This document shows, one piece after another, positions 35,179-42,597 of a stretch of DNA of 64,000 nt (positions are counted from its first letter, which is position 1; the number at the start of each line of letters is the position of its first letter). This stretch comes from Paracoccaceae bacterium (lineage in GTDB: Bacteria; Pseudomonadota; Alphaproteobacteria; Rhodobacterales; Rhodobacteraceae). The notes under the pieces are model-generated. The model worked only from the letters and a program-made list of their open reading frames with translations, did not search any database and was not told the DNA's origin. The stretch lies in the NCBI GenBank assembly GCA_007692585.1, contig REBU01000061.1, forward strand, positions 92,762-156,761, written 5' to 3'. A program made the position numbers and the translations under genes.

Positions 35179-37557
35179 ATGACAGATTTCAACGCCGACC
35201 TTCCGCTCTCCGCACGCGCCATGGCAGCGCGTCCTGCGCCCTATCTTGACGGGCTGAACCTCGCGCAGCGGCAGGCGGTGGAAACGCTCGATGGGCCCGT
35301 GCTGATGCTTGCCGGGGCAGGGACCGGCAAGACAAAAGCCCTGACAGCCCGAATCGCGCATCTGTTGAACACAGGCCGCGCCTATCCTTCAGGGATTCTG
35401 GCCGTGACCTTCACCAACAAGGCTGCGCGCGAGATGAAGCTGCGCGTGGGCGCATATATGGGCGAAGCGGTCGAAGGCATGCCCTGGCTCGGCACGTTTC
35501 ATTCGATAAGCGCCAAACTGCTGCGTCGTCATGCCGAGCTGGTCGGGCTAAAATCGAACTTCACCATCCTTGACAGCGACGACCAGTTGCGTCTGCTCAA
35601 GCAACTGATCGCAGCCGCCAATATTGATGACAAACGCTGGCCCGCGCGGCTATTGGCTTCGATCATCGACCAGTGGAAGAACCGCGCCTGGCGGGCCGAT
35701 CAGGTGCCAAGCTCCGAAGCCAGCGCCTTCAACAATCGCGGCACGGAGCTCTATGCCGCTTATCAGGAACGCCTGAAAACCCTCAATGCCTGCGATTTCG
35801 GCGATCTTCTGCTGCATTGCGTCACGATATTCCAGAGCCATGGTGACGTGCTCGAAAGCTACCAGAAACGCTTTCGCTATATCCTGGTCGATGAGTATCA
35901 AGACACCAATGTGGCACAGTATCTGTGGCTGCGTCTGCTGGCAGAGGGACACAGGAACATCTGCTGCGTGGGCGATGATGATCAGTCGATCTACGGCTGG
36001 CGCGGGGCGGAAGTGGGCAATATCCTGCGGTTTGAGCGCGACTTCCCCGGGGCGGCCGTGGTCCGGCTGGAGCAGAATTACCGGTCGACCCCGCATATTC
36101 TGGCCGCCGCCAGCGAGGTGATTGCGGGCAATGAGGACCGGCTGGGCAAAACGCTGTGGACCGAGGCGCGCGCGGGCGAGAAGGTCCGGCTGATTGGCCA
36201 TTGGGACGGCGAGGAAGAGGCGCGCTGGATCGGAGAGCAAATCGAGGATTTGACCCGTGGCACGCGCGGGCTGGAGCCGTTCAGCCTCGACCAGATGGCG
36301 GTTCTGGTGCGGGCCAGCCATCAGATGCGCGCATTCGAGGATCGGTTCCTGACCATCGGTCTGCCCTATCGCGTGATCGGTGGGCCGCGCTTTTATGAGC
36401 GGATGGAAATCCGTGACGCGCTGGCCTATTTCCGCCTTGCCGTCAGCCCGGCTGATGATCTGGCCTTCGAGCGGATTGTGAACACGCCCAAACGCGGTCT
36501 TGGGGATAAGGCGCAGCAGATGATCCAGCGCATCGCCCGCGCCAAGGATGTGAGCCTTGTCGCAGGTGCAGCGATTGCGTTGGAACAGGGCGATATCAAG
36601 GGCAAAGGCGCGGGGCAACTGCGCGCCTTGATCGAGGGCATTGCGCGCTGGCACAGCGCCGTCGGCACGACAGGGCTGGCGGAGGCCGAGGACGATCTGA
36701 TCGAAGTGATCCGCCCCGAAGCTGGCGCGCTCAACCATATCGAACTGGCCGAGCAAATCCTTGAGGAGTCAGGCTACACAGAGATGTGGCTTAACGACAA
36801 AACCCCCGAAGCACCGGGGCGGCTCGACAACCTCAAGGAGTTGATCAAGGCGCTGGAGAATTTCGAGAACCTGCAGGGGTTTCTCGAGCATATCGCGCTG
36901 ATCATGGATAATGACAGCGACGCGGGCGAGGCCAAAGTTTCGATCATGACCTTGCATGGGGCCAAGGGGCTGGAATTTCCGGTAGTTTTCTTGCCGGGAT
37001 GGGAAGACGGTCTGTTTCCGTCGCAGCGCTCAATGGATGAAACAGGCCTCAAGGGGCTGGAGGAAGAGCGCCGCCTTGCCTATGTCGGCATCACGCGGGC
37101 CGAGCAGATCTGCACGATCAGTTTCGCGGCCAATCGGCGGGTTTACGGGCAATGGCAGTCGCAAATGCCCTCGCGCTTCGTCGATGAGCTGCCTGGCGCG
37201 CATGTCGAAGTGCTGACTCCGCCGGGGCTTTATGGCGGCGGGATCGCGACGGGCAGCACGGTTGAGGCGCGCGCCGAGCGTGCGGATGTCTACAATTCCC
37301 CCGGTTGGCGGCGGTTGCAGGCGTCGGGCAGCAGACCCGTCTCGCAGCCGCGCGAGGCGAAAGCCATGGTGATCGATGGCACGGCCAGCCCAGCTTTTGC
37401 GCCCGGCGCGCGGGTGTTTCATCAGAAATTCGGGTATGGGCACGTTAAGTCGGTCGAAGGCGACAAACTTTTTGTCGAATTCGAGAAATCCGGCGCCCGC
37501 CATATCGTGGCGAAATTCGTCGTTCCAGCCGAACAGGCAGATGACGTGCCTTTCTGA
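35179..37557 (+). CDS. UvrD/PcrA/Rep-type ATP-dependent DNA helicase
   Basis: A 792-residue superfamily 1A helicase. Motif I is LAGAGTGKTKALTARI, motif II VDEYQDTN, motif III GDDDQSIYGWRGAE, motif IV near RLEQNYRST, motif V SIMTLHGAKGLEFPVVFLPG and motif VI EERRLAYVGITRAEQ. The C-terminal tail has the Tudor-like RNAP-binding fold seen in PcrA/UvrD (FHQKFGYGHVKSVEGDKLFV). It unwinds DNA 3' to 5' in nucleotide excision and mismatch repair and in clearing stalled forks. Length fits UvrD/PcrA; the exact paralogue is not fixed. Confidence 0.93.
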   Translation: MTDFNADLPLSARAMAARPAPYLDGLNLAQRQAVETLDGPVLMLAGAGTGKTKALTARIAHLLNTGRAYPSGILAVTFTNKAAREMKLRVGAYMGEAVEGMPWLGTFHSISAKLLRRHAELVGLKSNFTILDSDDQLRLLKQLIAAANIDDKRWPARLLASIIDQWKNRAWRADQVPSSEASAFNNRGTELYAAYQERLKTLNACDFGDLLLHCVTIFQSHGDVLESYQKRFRYILVDEYQDTNVAQYLWLRLLAEGHRNICCVGDDDQSIYGWRGAEVGNILRFERDFPGAAVVRLEQNYRSTPHILAAASEVIAGNEDRLGKTLWTEARAGEKVRLIGHWDGEEEARWIGEQIEDLTRGTRGLEPFSLDQMAVLVRASHQMRAFEDRFLTIGLPYRVIGGPRFYERMEIRDALAYFRLAVSPADDLAFERIVNTPKRGLGDKAQQMIQRIARAKDVSLVAGAAIALEQGDIKGKGAGQLRALIEGIARWHSAVGTTGLAEAEDDLIEVIRPEAGALNHIELAEQILEESGYTEMWLNDKTPEAPGRLDNLKELIKALENFENLQGFLEHIALIMDNDSDAGEAKVSIMTLHGAKGLEFPVVFLPGWEDGLFPSQRSMDETGLKGLEEERRLAYVGITRAEQICTISFAANRRVYGQWQSQMPSRFVDELPGAHVEVLTPPGLYGGGIATGSTVEARAERADVYNSPGWRRLQASGSRPVSQPREAKAMVIDGTASPAFAPGARVFHQKFGYGHVKSVEGDKLFVEFEKSGARHIVAKFVVPAEQADDVPF

Positions 37558-37632
37558 TCGTGCTGTATGTCGCCGCACGGGGAGTGCTGCGCCATGGTTG
37601 CCGATGGTTTGAGCGGTATGTGACATGAAAAA

Positions 37633-37706
37633 GGCGGCAGTCCCAGGGAGGAGGAGGGGACTGCCGCCGATTGTGCATGACCTCAGGGAGGAGGAGGAGG
37701 CCTGCA
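37633..37706 (-). ncRNA. CcsR-like ('cuckoo') sRNA, third unit with terminator
   Basis: Read on the minus strand, two hairpins at 37706-37674 and 37668-37633 are separated by five bases. Each loop shows CTCCTCCTCCCT. The second stem is 11-12 bp and perfect, and is followed by a T run (plus-strand AAAAA at 37628-37632), so it also serves as the Rho-independent terminator for the whole array. Structure and loop motif match the CcsR RNAs of Rhodobacter sphaeroides, which are processed from the transcript of a DUF1127 gene and respond to stress. Confidence 0.85.
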
Positions 37707-37738
37707 TCTGTGTCGAGCCCAATGGACCCGTTATTCTC

Positions 37739-37812
37739 GGAACATCAGGCAGGGAGGAGGAGAGCCTGTCTGTTCCTACGTGCGCTCCCAGGGAGGAGGA
37801 GAGGAGCGACGT
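37739..37812 (-). ncRNA. CcsR-like ('cuckoo') sRNA, second unit
   Basis: Minus-strand double hairpin: 37812-37778 (outer ACGT and inner CGCTCC pairing) and 37776-37739 (GAACA...CAGGC pairing with GCCTG...GTTC), one base apart. Both loops carry CTCCTCCTCCCT. The stems differ in sequence from those of the other two units while the loops are identical, which is evidence that loop sequence and structure, not the stems, are selected. Separated from the third unit by 32 bases. Confidence 0.85.
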
Positions 37813-37858
37813 CTTTGAACCGGTTAAGGGCAAATCCATGCCCGTTCCGGAATTTGAA

Positions 37859-37929
37859 GGCGGTGAACCTCAGGGAGGAGGAGGAAGTTCACCGCCGCAA
37901 TCGAACCCCAGGGAGGAGGAGGGGGTCGA
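37859..37929 (-). ncRNA. CcsR-like ('cuckoo') sRNA, first unit
   Basis: Minus-strand double hairpin starting four bases after the DUF1127 stop codon: 37929-37901 (TCGACCCC/GGGGTTCGA with one bulge) and 37896-37859 (13-bp stem GGCGGTGAACTTC/GAGGTTCACCGCC). Both loops carry CTCCTCCTCCCT, an anti-Shine-Dalgarno-like sequence. It is probably cut from the same primary transcript as the upstream DUF1127 mRNA. A 46-base spacer follows before the second unit. Confidence 0.85.
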
Positions 37930-37932
37930 AAC

Positions 37933-38145
37933 CTAAACCTTGTTTGCAGCTTCGTATGCCAGCCGCGAAATCATTGAGCGCGAGATCCCAAGATCTTCCA
38001 TCTCGCGCGTGCTGAGCTTGCTAAGCTCTGCATAAGTCTGATTATAGACCCGACGCTTCTGCAGCGCAGAGCGAATTCCCGCGACAGCACGCCCTATCAT
38101 CGAGGGCCGATGCATTCCGCTTACATTTTCAGCTACATTTGCCAT
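37933..38145 (-). CDS. DUF1127 protein, CcaF1-like
   Basis: A 70-residue basic protein with the DUF1127 C-terminal signature TYAELSKLSTREMEDLGISR. In Rhodobacter sphaeroides the gene upstream of the CcsR RNAs encodes a DUF1127 protein named CcaF1, reported as an RNA-binding factor that affects sRNA maturation and RNA turnover. The same arrangement is seen here: this gene is followed on its own strand by three double-hairpin RNAs. The N-terminal 35 residues are probably the more variable part. No other function is evident. Confidence 0.88.
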   Translation of the reverse strand: MANVAENVSGMHRPSMIGRAVAGIRSALQKRRVYNQTYAELSKLSTREMEDLGISRSMISRLAYEAANKV

Positions 38146-38237
38146 TTCAGCGTCACCTTTTACTCAGTCATCTTCGTCTTCGTTGGAATGAAGATAGTCG
38201 ATTGCTGCATGCGCACAATGAATAATGCCGCAATGCG

Positions 38238-38266
38238 GCTATGCGCTAAGTGCAAGTTTACCCAAG
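38238..38266 (-). promoter_or_regulatory. Candidate stress-type promoter for the DUF1127-CcsR transcript
   Basis: On the minus strand CTTGGG (38266-38261) and CATAGC (38243-38238) are 17 bases apart, loosely resembling RpoH-type promoters (CTTG...CCATNT). It would start transcription about 85 bases before the DUF1127 start codon. In R. sphaeroides this transcript is RpoH-controlled; here the match is weak. Confidence 0.3.
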
Positions 38267-38347
38267 GGAAGTTATGAAGCGCGAAATAATTAGACGCTAT
38301 ATTGTGCAAATGACGCCTTCATGGGCGATTGCAGAAAGGGTTTGCGT

Positions 38348-38779
38348 TCAGCTTCGTGTCGCGGCGCGCAAGCCCGCGGCGATCTCGGCCATTTCTGAGG
38401 CCGGAAGTTGCGCGGGTGTGCTGAACTTGTCCAGTCCATCGCGTAAATACGCGGCGGAGGTGACATCGTGGATGTGAAACATCGGCACGACATGGGCATG
38501 CGCGTGCGGGATGTGAATACCTGTGTAAAACATCGCGACACGTTCGACCTTGTAGAGGCGCTTCATCGACCGGGCGAGCGCCTGCGCGCAGCTGGTGATC
38601 CGGGTGGCCAGCGGCGCGGGCAGGTCTTCAAACCATGTGTAATGCGCTTTCGGGATAATCAGCGCATGCCCCTTGCGGATCGGGTGAAGGTCCAGAAACG
38701 CCATGATCTCATCGTCTTCATGGACGATATGCGCAGGCAGTGTCCCGGACGCGATCTTGCAGAATAAACAGTCTTCCAC
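38348..38779 (-). CDS. HIT-family hydrolase
   Basis: A 143-residue histidine-triad protein. The N-terminal DCLFCKIASGTLPAHIVHED and the catalytic triad HIPHAHAHVVPMFH (HxHxHxx) are intact. HIT proteins hydrolyse nucleoside phosphoramidates or dinucleoside polyphosphates. The start is taken as GTG 38779 (VEDCLFCKI); the frame stays open upstream through mrp, which is an artefact of GC-rich DNA. It is divergent from mrp, with about 135 bases between the two starts. Confidence 0.9.
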   Translation of the reverse strand: MEDCLFCKIASGTLPAHIVHEDDEIMAFLDLHPIRKGHALIIPKAHYTWFEDLPAPLATRITSCAQALARSMKRLYKVERVAMFYTGIHIPHAHAHVVPMFHIHDVTSAAYLRDGLDKFSTPAQLPASEMAEIAAGLRAATRS

Positions 38780-38914
38780 GGGGCCCTCACGAAATGCTGT
38801 GTCGCAATGTCGCACGGTCGAATGTGTTGGGCAATCCGCATCTGCTATGTCATTTGACTTGTCGTTACCGGCGAAATGTACATGTTTCTCCTGCACGACA
38901 ACGAGGAAGATCTT

Positions 38915-39985
38915 ATGAATACCCTGCGCGAAGACATTCTGGCGGTTCTGGACAAGGTCGCGCTGCCTGAAGGCGGAAGTCTGATTTCGCATGATCTGGT
39001 GCGCGCGCTGGTGATCGAGGATCGCGCTGTGCGCTTCGTCATCGAGGCGGCAACCCCAGAGGCAGCGCGCGCGCTCGCGCCTGTTCGTGAGGCCGCGCAA
39101 GCGGCAGTTGGGGCGCTGGACGGAGTTGACCGCGTCAGCGTTGCAATCACGGCGCATGCGGCCTCTGCGTCTGCGACAGGGCCTGCGCCCGCTCTGAAGT
39201 TGGGTCGTCACCCGACTGCGCAGCCTGACAAGCAAAAAATCAAAGGGATCAATAACATCATTGCAGTCGGCTCTGGCAAGGGCGGGGTCGGAAAATCCAC
39301 CGTCGCGTCGAACCTGGCCGTGGCGCTGGGCCGGCATGGCTTGCGTGTGGGGCTTCTGGATGCTGATATTTATGGGCCCAGCCAGCCGCGCATGATGGGC
39401 GTAGATCGCCGACCGGCCTCGCCCGATGGCAAGACGATCATCCCGCTCAAGGCGCATGGCGTCACCATGATCTCCATCGGATTGATGCTGAAGGAAGACG
39501 AGGCTGTGATCTGGCGCGGCCCGATGCTGATGGGCGCGCTGCAGCAATTGCTGACGCAAGTCGAATGGGGCGTGCTTGATGTGCTAATCGTGGACATGCC
39601 ACCGGGGACGGGGGACATCCAACTGACGCTGTGCTCGAAATTCGATGTGCGCGGTGCAGTGGTTGTCTCGACCCCGCAGGATGTGGCGCTGCTCGATGCG
39701 CGCAAGGCGCTCCGCGCGTTTCAGACGCTCAAGACCCCTATTCTGGGACTGGTCGAAAACATGTCGACCTTCATCTGTCCCAAATGTGGGCACGAGGAGC
39801 ATATTTTCGGCGATGGTGGCGTGCGGCGCGAGGCGGAGCGGCAGGGCTATGACTTTCTGGGTGAGTTGCCGCTGAGCATAGAGGTCCGGTTGGCCAGTGA
39901 TGGGGGAATCCCTGTCGCTGCGACCGACAGCCCGGTGGCAGCGGCTTATGAGCGTATGGCGGGGCGGCTGATCGACCTGCTCTGA
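38915..39985 (+). CDS. mrp: Mrp/ApbC-type P-loop iron-sulfur carrier ATPase
   Basis: A 356-residue protein. An N-terminal MIP18/DUF59-like domain (about 1-95) precedes the deviant Walker A motif VGSGKGGVGKSTVASNLAVA. Further signatures are DIYGPSQPRMMG, VDMPPGTGDIQLTL and the metal-binding CPKCGHEEHIFG (CxxC), which bridges an iron-sulfur cluster between two subunits. The family carries Fe-S clusters to target apoproteins. Start ATG 38915 has GAGGAAGA upstream. Its stop is followed by the long mraZ leader region. Confidence 0.93.
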   Translation: MNTLREDILAVLDKVALPEGGSLISHDLVRALVIEDRAVRFVIEAATPEAARALAPVREAAQAAVGALDGVDRVSVAITAHAASASATGPAPALKLGRHPTAQPDKQKIKGINNIIAVGSGKGGVGKSTVASNLAVALGRHGLRVGLLDADIYGPSQPRMMGVDRRPASPDGKTIIPLKAHGVTMISIGLMLKEDEAVIWRGPMLMGALQQLLTQVEWGVLDVLIVDMPPGTGDIQLTLCSKFDVRGAVVVSTPQDVALLDARKALRAFQTLKTPILGLVENMSTFICPKCGHEEHIFGDGGVRREAERQGYDFLGELPLSIEVRLASDGGIPVAATDSPVAAAYERMAGRLIDLL

Positions 39986-40309
39986 GCGGGCTGACCGCAA
40001 TGGAACTTCATGGGCATGGAATCTGATGGGATGCGGGGTCTGCCTGGATATGGAATCCTATGGCACAACCGTCGTTCTTGCTGCTCGCCACTCTTTCACG
40101 CCGAATCACGGCGCAGTGATTCGGCGTGAATCGTCGGGATCGGGCTGCGCTGCGCCAAGCTTTCGCGAAAATTCGGTGTTGTAGCGCGCAACTCCGTTGC
40201 CGAGGCGCAACAGTTCGCGCAGGTTTCTTGTGCGTCCGGGATTTTCTGGAACTTTGTTCCTCGCGATCTGTCTCGCAGAATCCTGCGCCTATCTCGTAGT
40301 GATCCTGAA
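39986..40309. other. Gene-free region upstream of the UpsM-like RNA, with repeats
   Basis: No gene was found. It contains three imperfect direct repeats of the form ATGGAAYYYNATGG at 40000-40014, 40016-40030 and 40050-40064, and one perfect 15-bp inverted repeat (40095-40109 and 40116-40130, six-base loop) that could end the mrp transcript although it lacks a U tract. Two further ATGGAA copies occur on the minus strand at 40401-40406 and 40430-40435. Confidence 0.55.
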
Positions 40310-40338
40310 TTGTTCTCACAATATCTGGCAAATATTAA
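40310..40338 (+). promoter_or_regulatory. Candidate promoter upstream of the dcw leader
   Basis: TTGTTC (40310-40315) and TATTAA (40333-40338) with a 17-base spacer form a good sigma-70-type match. A perfect inverted repeat ATCCACAG-GATG-CTGTGGAT (40344-40363) lies at the expected transcription start and could be an operator or 5' hairpin. If used, the leader would be about 350 bases long before mraZ. Confidence 0.5.
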
Positions 40339-40439
40339 CGCTAATCCACAGGATGCTGTGGATAGTTCCGTCGATTTCTGCGTCGCTCCTGTCCATCAGG
40401 TTCCATCTTTTTCCTTGATGACCACCAAGTTCCATGGCA

Positions 40440-40650
40440 TCCCGGTAGCACGATAAGCGAGCAGCAAGGGGCACCAAGACCCCACCGAGGCAAAGAGTTC
40501 ATACAGGCAACTCGCTCATCAAACAAAGAGATCCGGCGCGCTCGCGAGCAGCATCCCCTCCCCCAAGGAGTGAGCGTCAACCGGGCCCCAGCGATGGGAC
40601 AGTCGGCGGATCGAGCAGTGGCAGCAGCTCGGTCCGCCGTTTCATTTTTT
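40440..40650 (+). ncRNA. UpsM-like sRNA in the mraZ (dcw) leader
   Basis: A structured region of about 210 bases ends in a clear Rho-independent terminator and lies just before mraZ. CCCGGT (40441-40446) can pair with ACCGGG (40580-40585), enclosing hairpins GGGG/CCCC (about 40468-40483), GAGTT/AACTC (about 40495-40513) and CTCC/GGAG (about 40558-40570). In Rhodobacter sphaeroides the sRNA UpsM (about 206 nt) forms by premature termination in exactly this place. Position, length and terminator agree; sequence identity to UpsM was not checked. The 5' end is approximate: it could also start from the promoter at 40310. Confidence 0.68.
40604..40650 (+). terminator. Rho-independent terminator between UpsM-like RNA and mraZ
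   Basis: CGGCGGA (40604-40610) pairs with TCCGCCG (40633-40639), with inner GAGC/GCTC pairing, followed by TTTCATTTTTT. It ends 42 bases before the mraZ start codon, so expression of the cell-division cluster must come from read-through or a promoter downstream of this point. Confidence 0.85.
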
Positions 40651-40692
40651 GCGCCTTGATCGGCGCGCGACAATAACAAGGACCGCCGCGCA

Positions 40693-41217
40693 GTGGCACG
40701 CAGGTTCAGAAGCACATATCACCAGAAGGTGGATGCAAAGGGCCGGGTCTCGGTTCCTGCTTCGTTTCGTCGTGTCATCGAAGATGGCGATCCCGACTGG
40801 AGCGCGGGGCAGCGCCCGAATTTCATCATCGTCTTCGGTCTGAAGTTCCAGAAGCGACTGGATTGTTTCACGCTGAACGCCATGGAGACAATTGATGCCA
40901 GCATCGATGCGATGGCGCCCGGATCGCCGGAGCGCAAGAAGCTCGAGCGCGTGTATCACGCGCATTCCATCGAAGCGCAGATCGATGAGGATGGCCGGAT
41001 CATCCTGCCGCAATCGCTGCGCGACAAGCTCGATCTGATCGCCGACGAGAAAGCGCGTTTTGTCGGGATGAACGATCATTTCCAAGTCTGGAAGAACGAA
41101 ACCTATGAAGGGCTGTATGGCACCGATGACGAAAGTGACGAGGACGAAGACCTCGCCCCCGATTTCGACATGCGGGTGCTGTTCTCCTCGGCCAACCGGC
41201 CCAGCGGCGAGGCATGA
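40693..41217 (+). CDS. mraZ: Transcriptional regulator MraZ
   Basis: A 174-residue protein with two SpoVT-AbrB-like domains; signatures are [20 protein letters not shown] in the first and [20 protein letters not shown] in the second. MraZ binds DNA repeats upstream of its own gene and represses the dcw cluster. The start is GTG 40693 (MARRFRSTY). The stop overlaps the rsmH start (ATGA). No clear run of TGGGN boxes was recognised upstream, so the operator in this organism is not identified. Confidence 0.95.
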   Translation: MARRFRSTYHQKVDAKGRVSVPASFRRVIEDGDPDWSAGQRPNFIIVFGLKFQKRLDCFTLNAMETIDASIDAMAPGSPERKKLERVYHAHSIEAQIDEDGRIILPQSLRDKLDLIADEKARFVGMNDHFQVWKNETYEGLYGTDDESDEDEDLAPDFDMRVLFSSANRPSGEA

Positions 41218-42206
41218 TGCAGGACGCGGCCAAACCCCCGCATATCCCTGTCCTGTTGCGCCCGATCCTGCAGCATCTGGCTCCGATCCGGGGCGTCTGG
41301 CTTGATGGCACGCTGGGCGCGGGCGGATACGCGCGCGCGCTGCTCGACGCAGGGGCCGATCAGGTCATTGGTGTTGATCAGGATCCGCTGGCGCTGAAGA
41401 TGGCGCGCGACTGGGGCGCGCCCTACGGTGCGCGGCTCAGGCTGGTCGAGGGTAATTTCGCGCAACTCGACGCCCATGCCGGTAACCTGATCGACGGCGT
41501 CGTGCTCGATCTTGGGGTATCTTCCATGCAGCTCGATCAAGCCGCGCGGGGATTTTCCTTTGCCAAGGATGGCCCGCTCGACATGCGCATGGCGCAAAGC
41601 GGACCTTCTGCGCGCGATCTGATCAATGGCGAAGATGAAGCGGCGCTGGCAGATATCCTCTATCACTTCGGCGAGGAGCGCGCGTCGCGTCGTATTGCGC
41701 GGTCGATCGTGCGGGCGCGGGCCGAAGCTCCGATCGAGACGACGCTGCAACTTGCCGAAATTGTGGCCAGTTGCCTGCCGCGTCCAAAACCCGGCCAAAG
41801 CCACCCGGCGACCCGCAGCTTCCAGGCGCTGCGCATCGCTGTGAACGCAGAATTCACCGCGCTGGTTGCGGGGTTGGAGGCGTCAGAGCGCGCGTTGAAA
41901 CCGGGCGGAAAGCTGGCGGTGGTCAGCTTTCATTCGATGGAAGATCGCGTGGTGAAACGCTTTCTCGCCGCGCGGTCGGGGCAGGGGGGACGTGCCAATC
42001 GCTACAGCCCCGAATCCCCGCAGGACGCCGCCCGCTTCCGGTTGATCCAGCGCAGTGGCGTCGTGGCGGATGCGCAGGAACTGGACGAAAACCCGCGCGC
42101 GCGATCGGCGCGGCTGCGCATGGCTGAACGGCTTGATGCGCCCGCCGGTGCCGCGCCAAAGGATGAACTGGGCCTTCCGGCCCTTGCGATGGACAAAAAG
42201 AGGTAG
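41214..42206 (+). CDS. rsmH: 16S rRNA (cytosine(1402)-N(4))-methyltransferase RsmH
   Basis: A 330-residue enzyme (also MraW) that methylates N4 of C1402 in the 16S rRNA decoding centre. [13 protein letters not shown] at the N-terminus, [19 protein letters not shown] as SAM motif, [20 protein letters not shown] and [15 protein letters not shown] are all family signatures. Two consecutive ATG codons (41214, 41217) are possible starts and overlap the mraZ stop. Second gene of the dcw operon. Confidence 0.96.
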   Translation: MMQDAAKPPHIPVLLRPILQHLAPIRGVWLDGTLGAGGYARALLDAGADQVIGVDQDPLALKMARDWGAPYGARLRLVEGNFAQLDAHAGNLIDGVVLDLGVSSMQLDQAARGFSFAKDGPLDMRMAQSGPSARDLINGEDEAALADILYHFGEERASRRIARSIVRARAEAPIETTLQLAEIVASCLPRPKPGQSHPATRSFQALRIAVNAEFTALVAGLEASERALKPGGKLAVVSFHSMEDRVVKRFLAARSGQGGRANRYSPESPQDAARFRLIQRSGVVADAQELDENPRARSARLRMAERLDAPAGAAPKDELGLPALAMDKKR

Positions 42207-42213
42207 AACAGTC

Positions 42214-42597
42214 ATGCGAAGTCTCTTGTATCTGTGCACGGCCTTGTCAGTGATCGCGCTGGCCGCATGGGCTTATCGCGAGAACCATCTGACGCAGCAG
42301 GCGATGAATGAGCGCCGCAGTCTGGAGCGCGAAATCGCGGCACTGGATGAGGCAATCAGCATCCAGCGCGCGGAGTGGGCCTATCTCAATCGTCCCGACC
42401 GTTTGCGCGATCTGGTCGACGTGAATTTCGCGGAACTCAAGCTGGTGCCGCTGACCGGCGCGCATTTTGGTGAGATCGGGCAGATCGTTTACCCGCTGCC
42501 CGTTCCGCGGGCCGTGATTACGGATGCGGTGGATATGTATGGGGCCGGCACGGCTGTTCCGGTGGCCTTGGGCTTTGGCGAGGAGCCGCCGCTATGA
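42214..42597 (+). CDS. ftsL: Cell division protein FtsL
   Basis: A 127-residue bitopic membrane protein with one N-terminal transmembrane helix (about residues 2-20, LLYLCTALSVIALAAWAY) and a periplasmic coiled coil (about 24-60). Position between rsmH and ftsI, size and topology identify it as FtsL, which forms the FtsQLB divisome subcomplex. Start ATG 42214 follows an AGAGG site. The stop overlaps the ftsI start by four bases. Confidence 0.88.
   Translation: MRSLLYLCTALSVIALAAWAYRENHLTQQAMNERRSLEREIAALDEAISIQRAEWAYLNRPDRLRDLVDVNFAELKLVPLTGAHFGEIGQIVYPLPVPRAVITDAVDMYGAGTAVPVALGFGEEPPL

Noticed and set aside
37633..37929. Six GGGAGGAGGAG repeats resembling a small CRISPR or tandem repeat array
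   Set aside because: Spacing is irregular and the repeats lie in the loops of different base-paired stems after a DUF1127 gene. CcsR-type RNAs explain them better.
40310..40692. RNase P RNA, tmRNA or 6S RNA before mraZ
   Set aside because: Conserved cores such as GAGGAAAGTCC (RNase P), a tmRNA tag region or the 6S central bubble were not found; position and terminator fit UpsM.
40341..40715. Minus-strand frame of 124 codons upstream of mraZ
   Set aside because: Arginine- and cysteine-rich translation without motifs, lying across a structured RNA and its terminator on the other strand.
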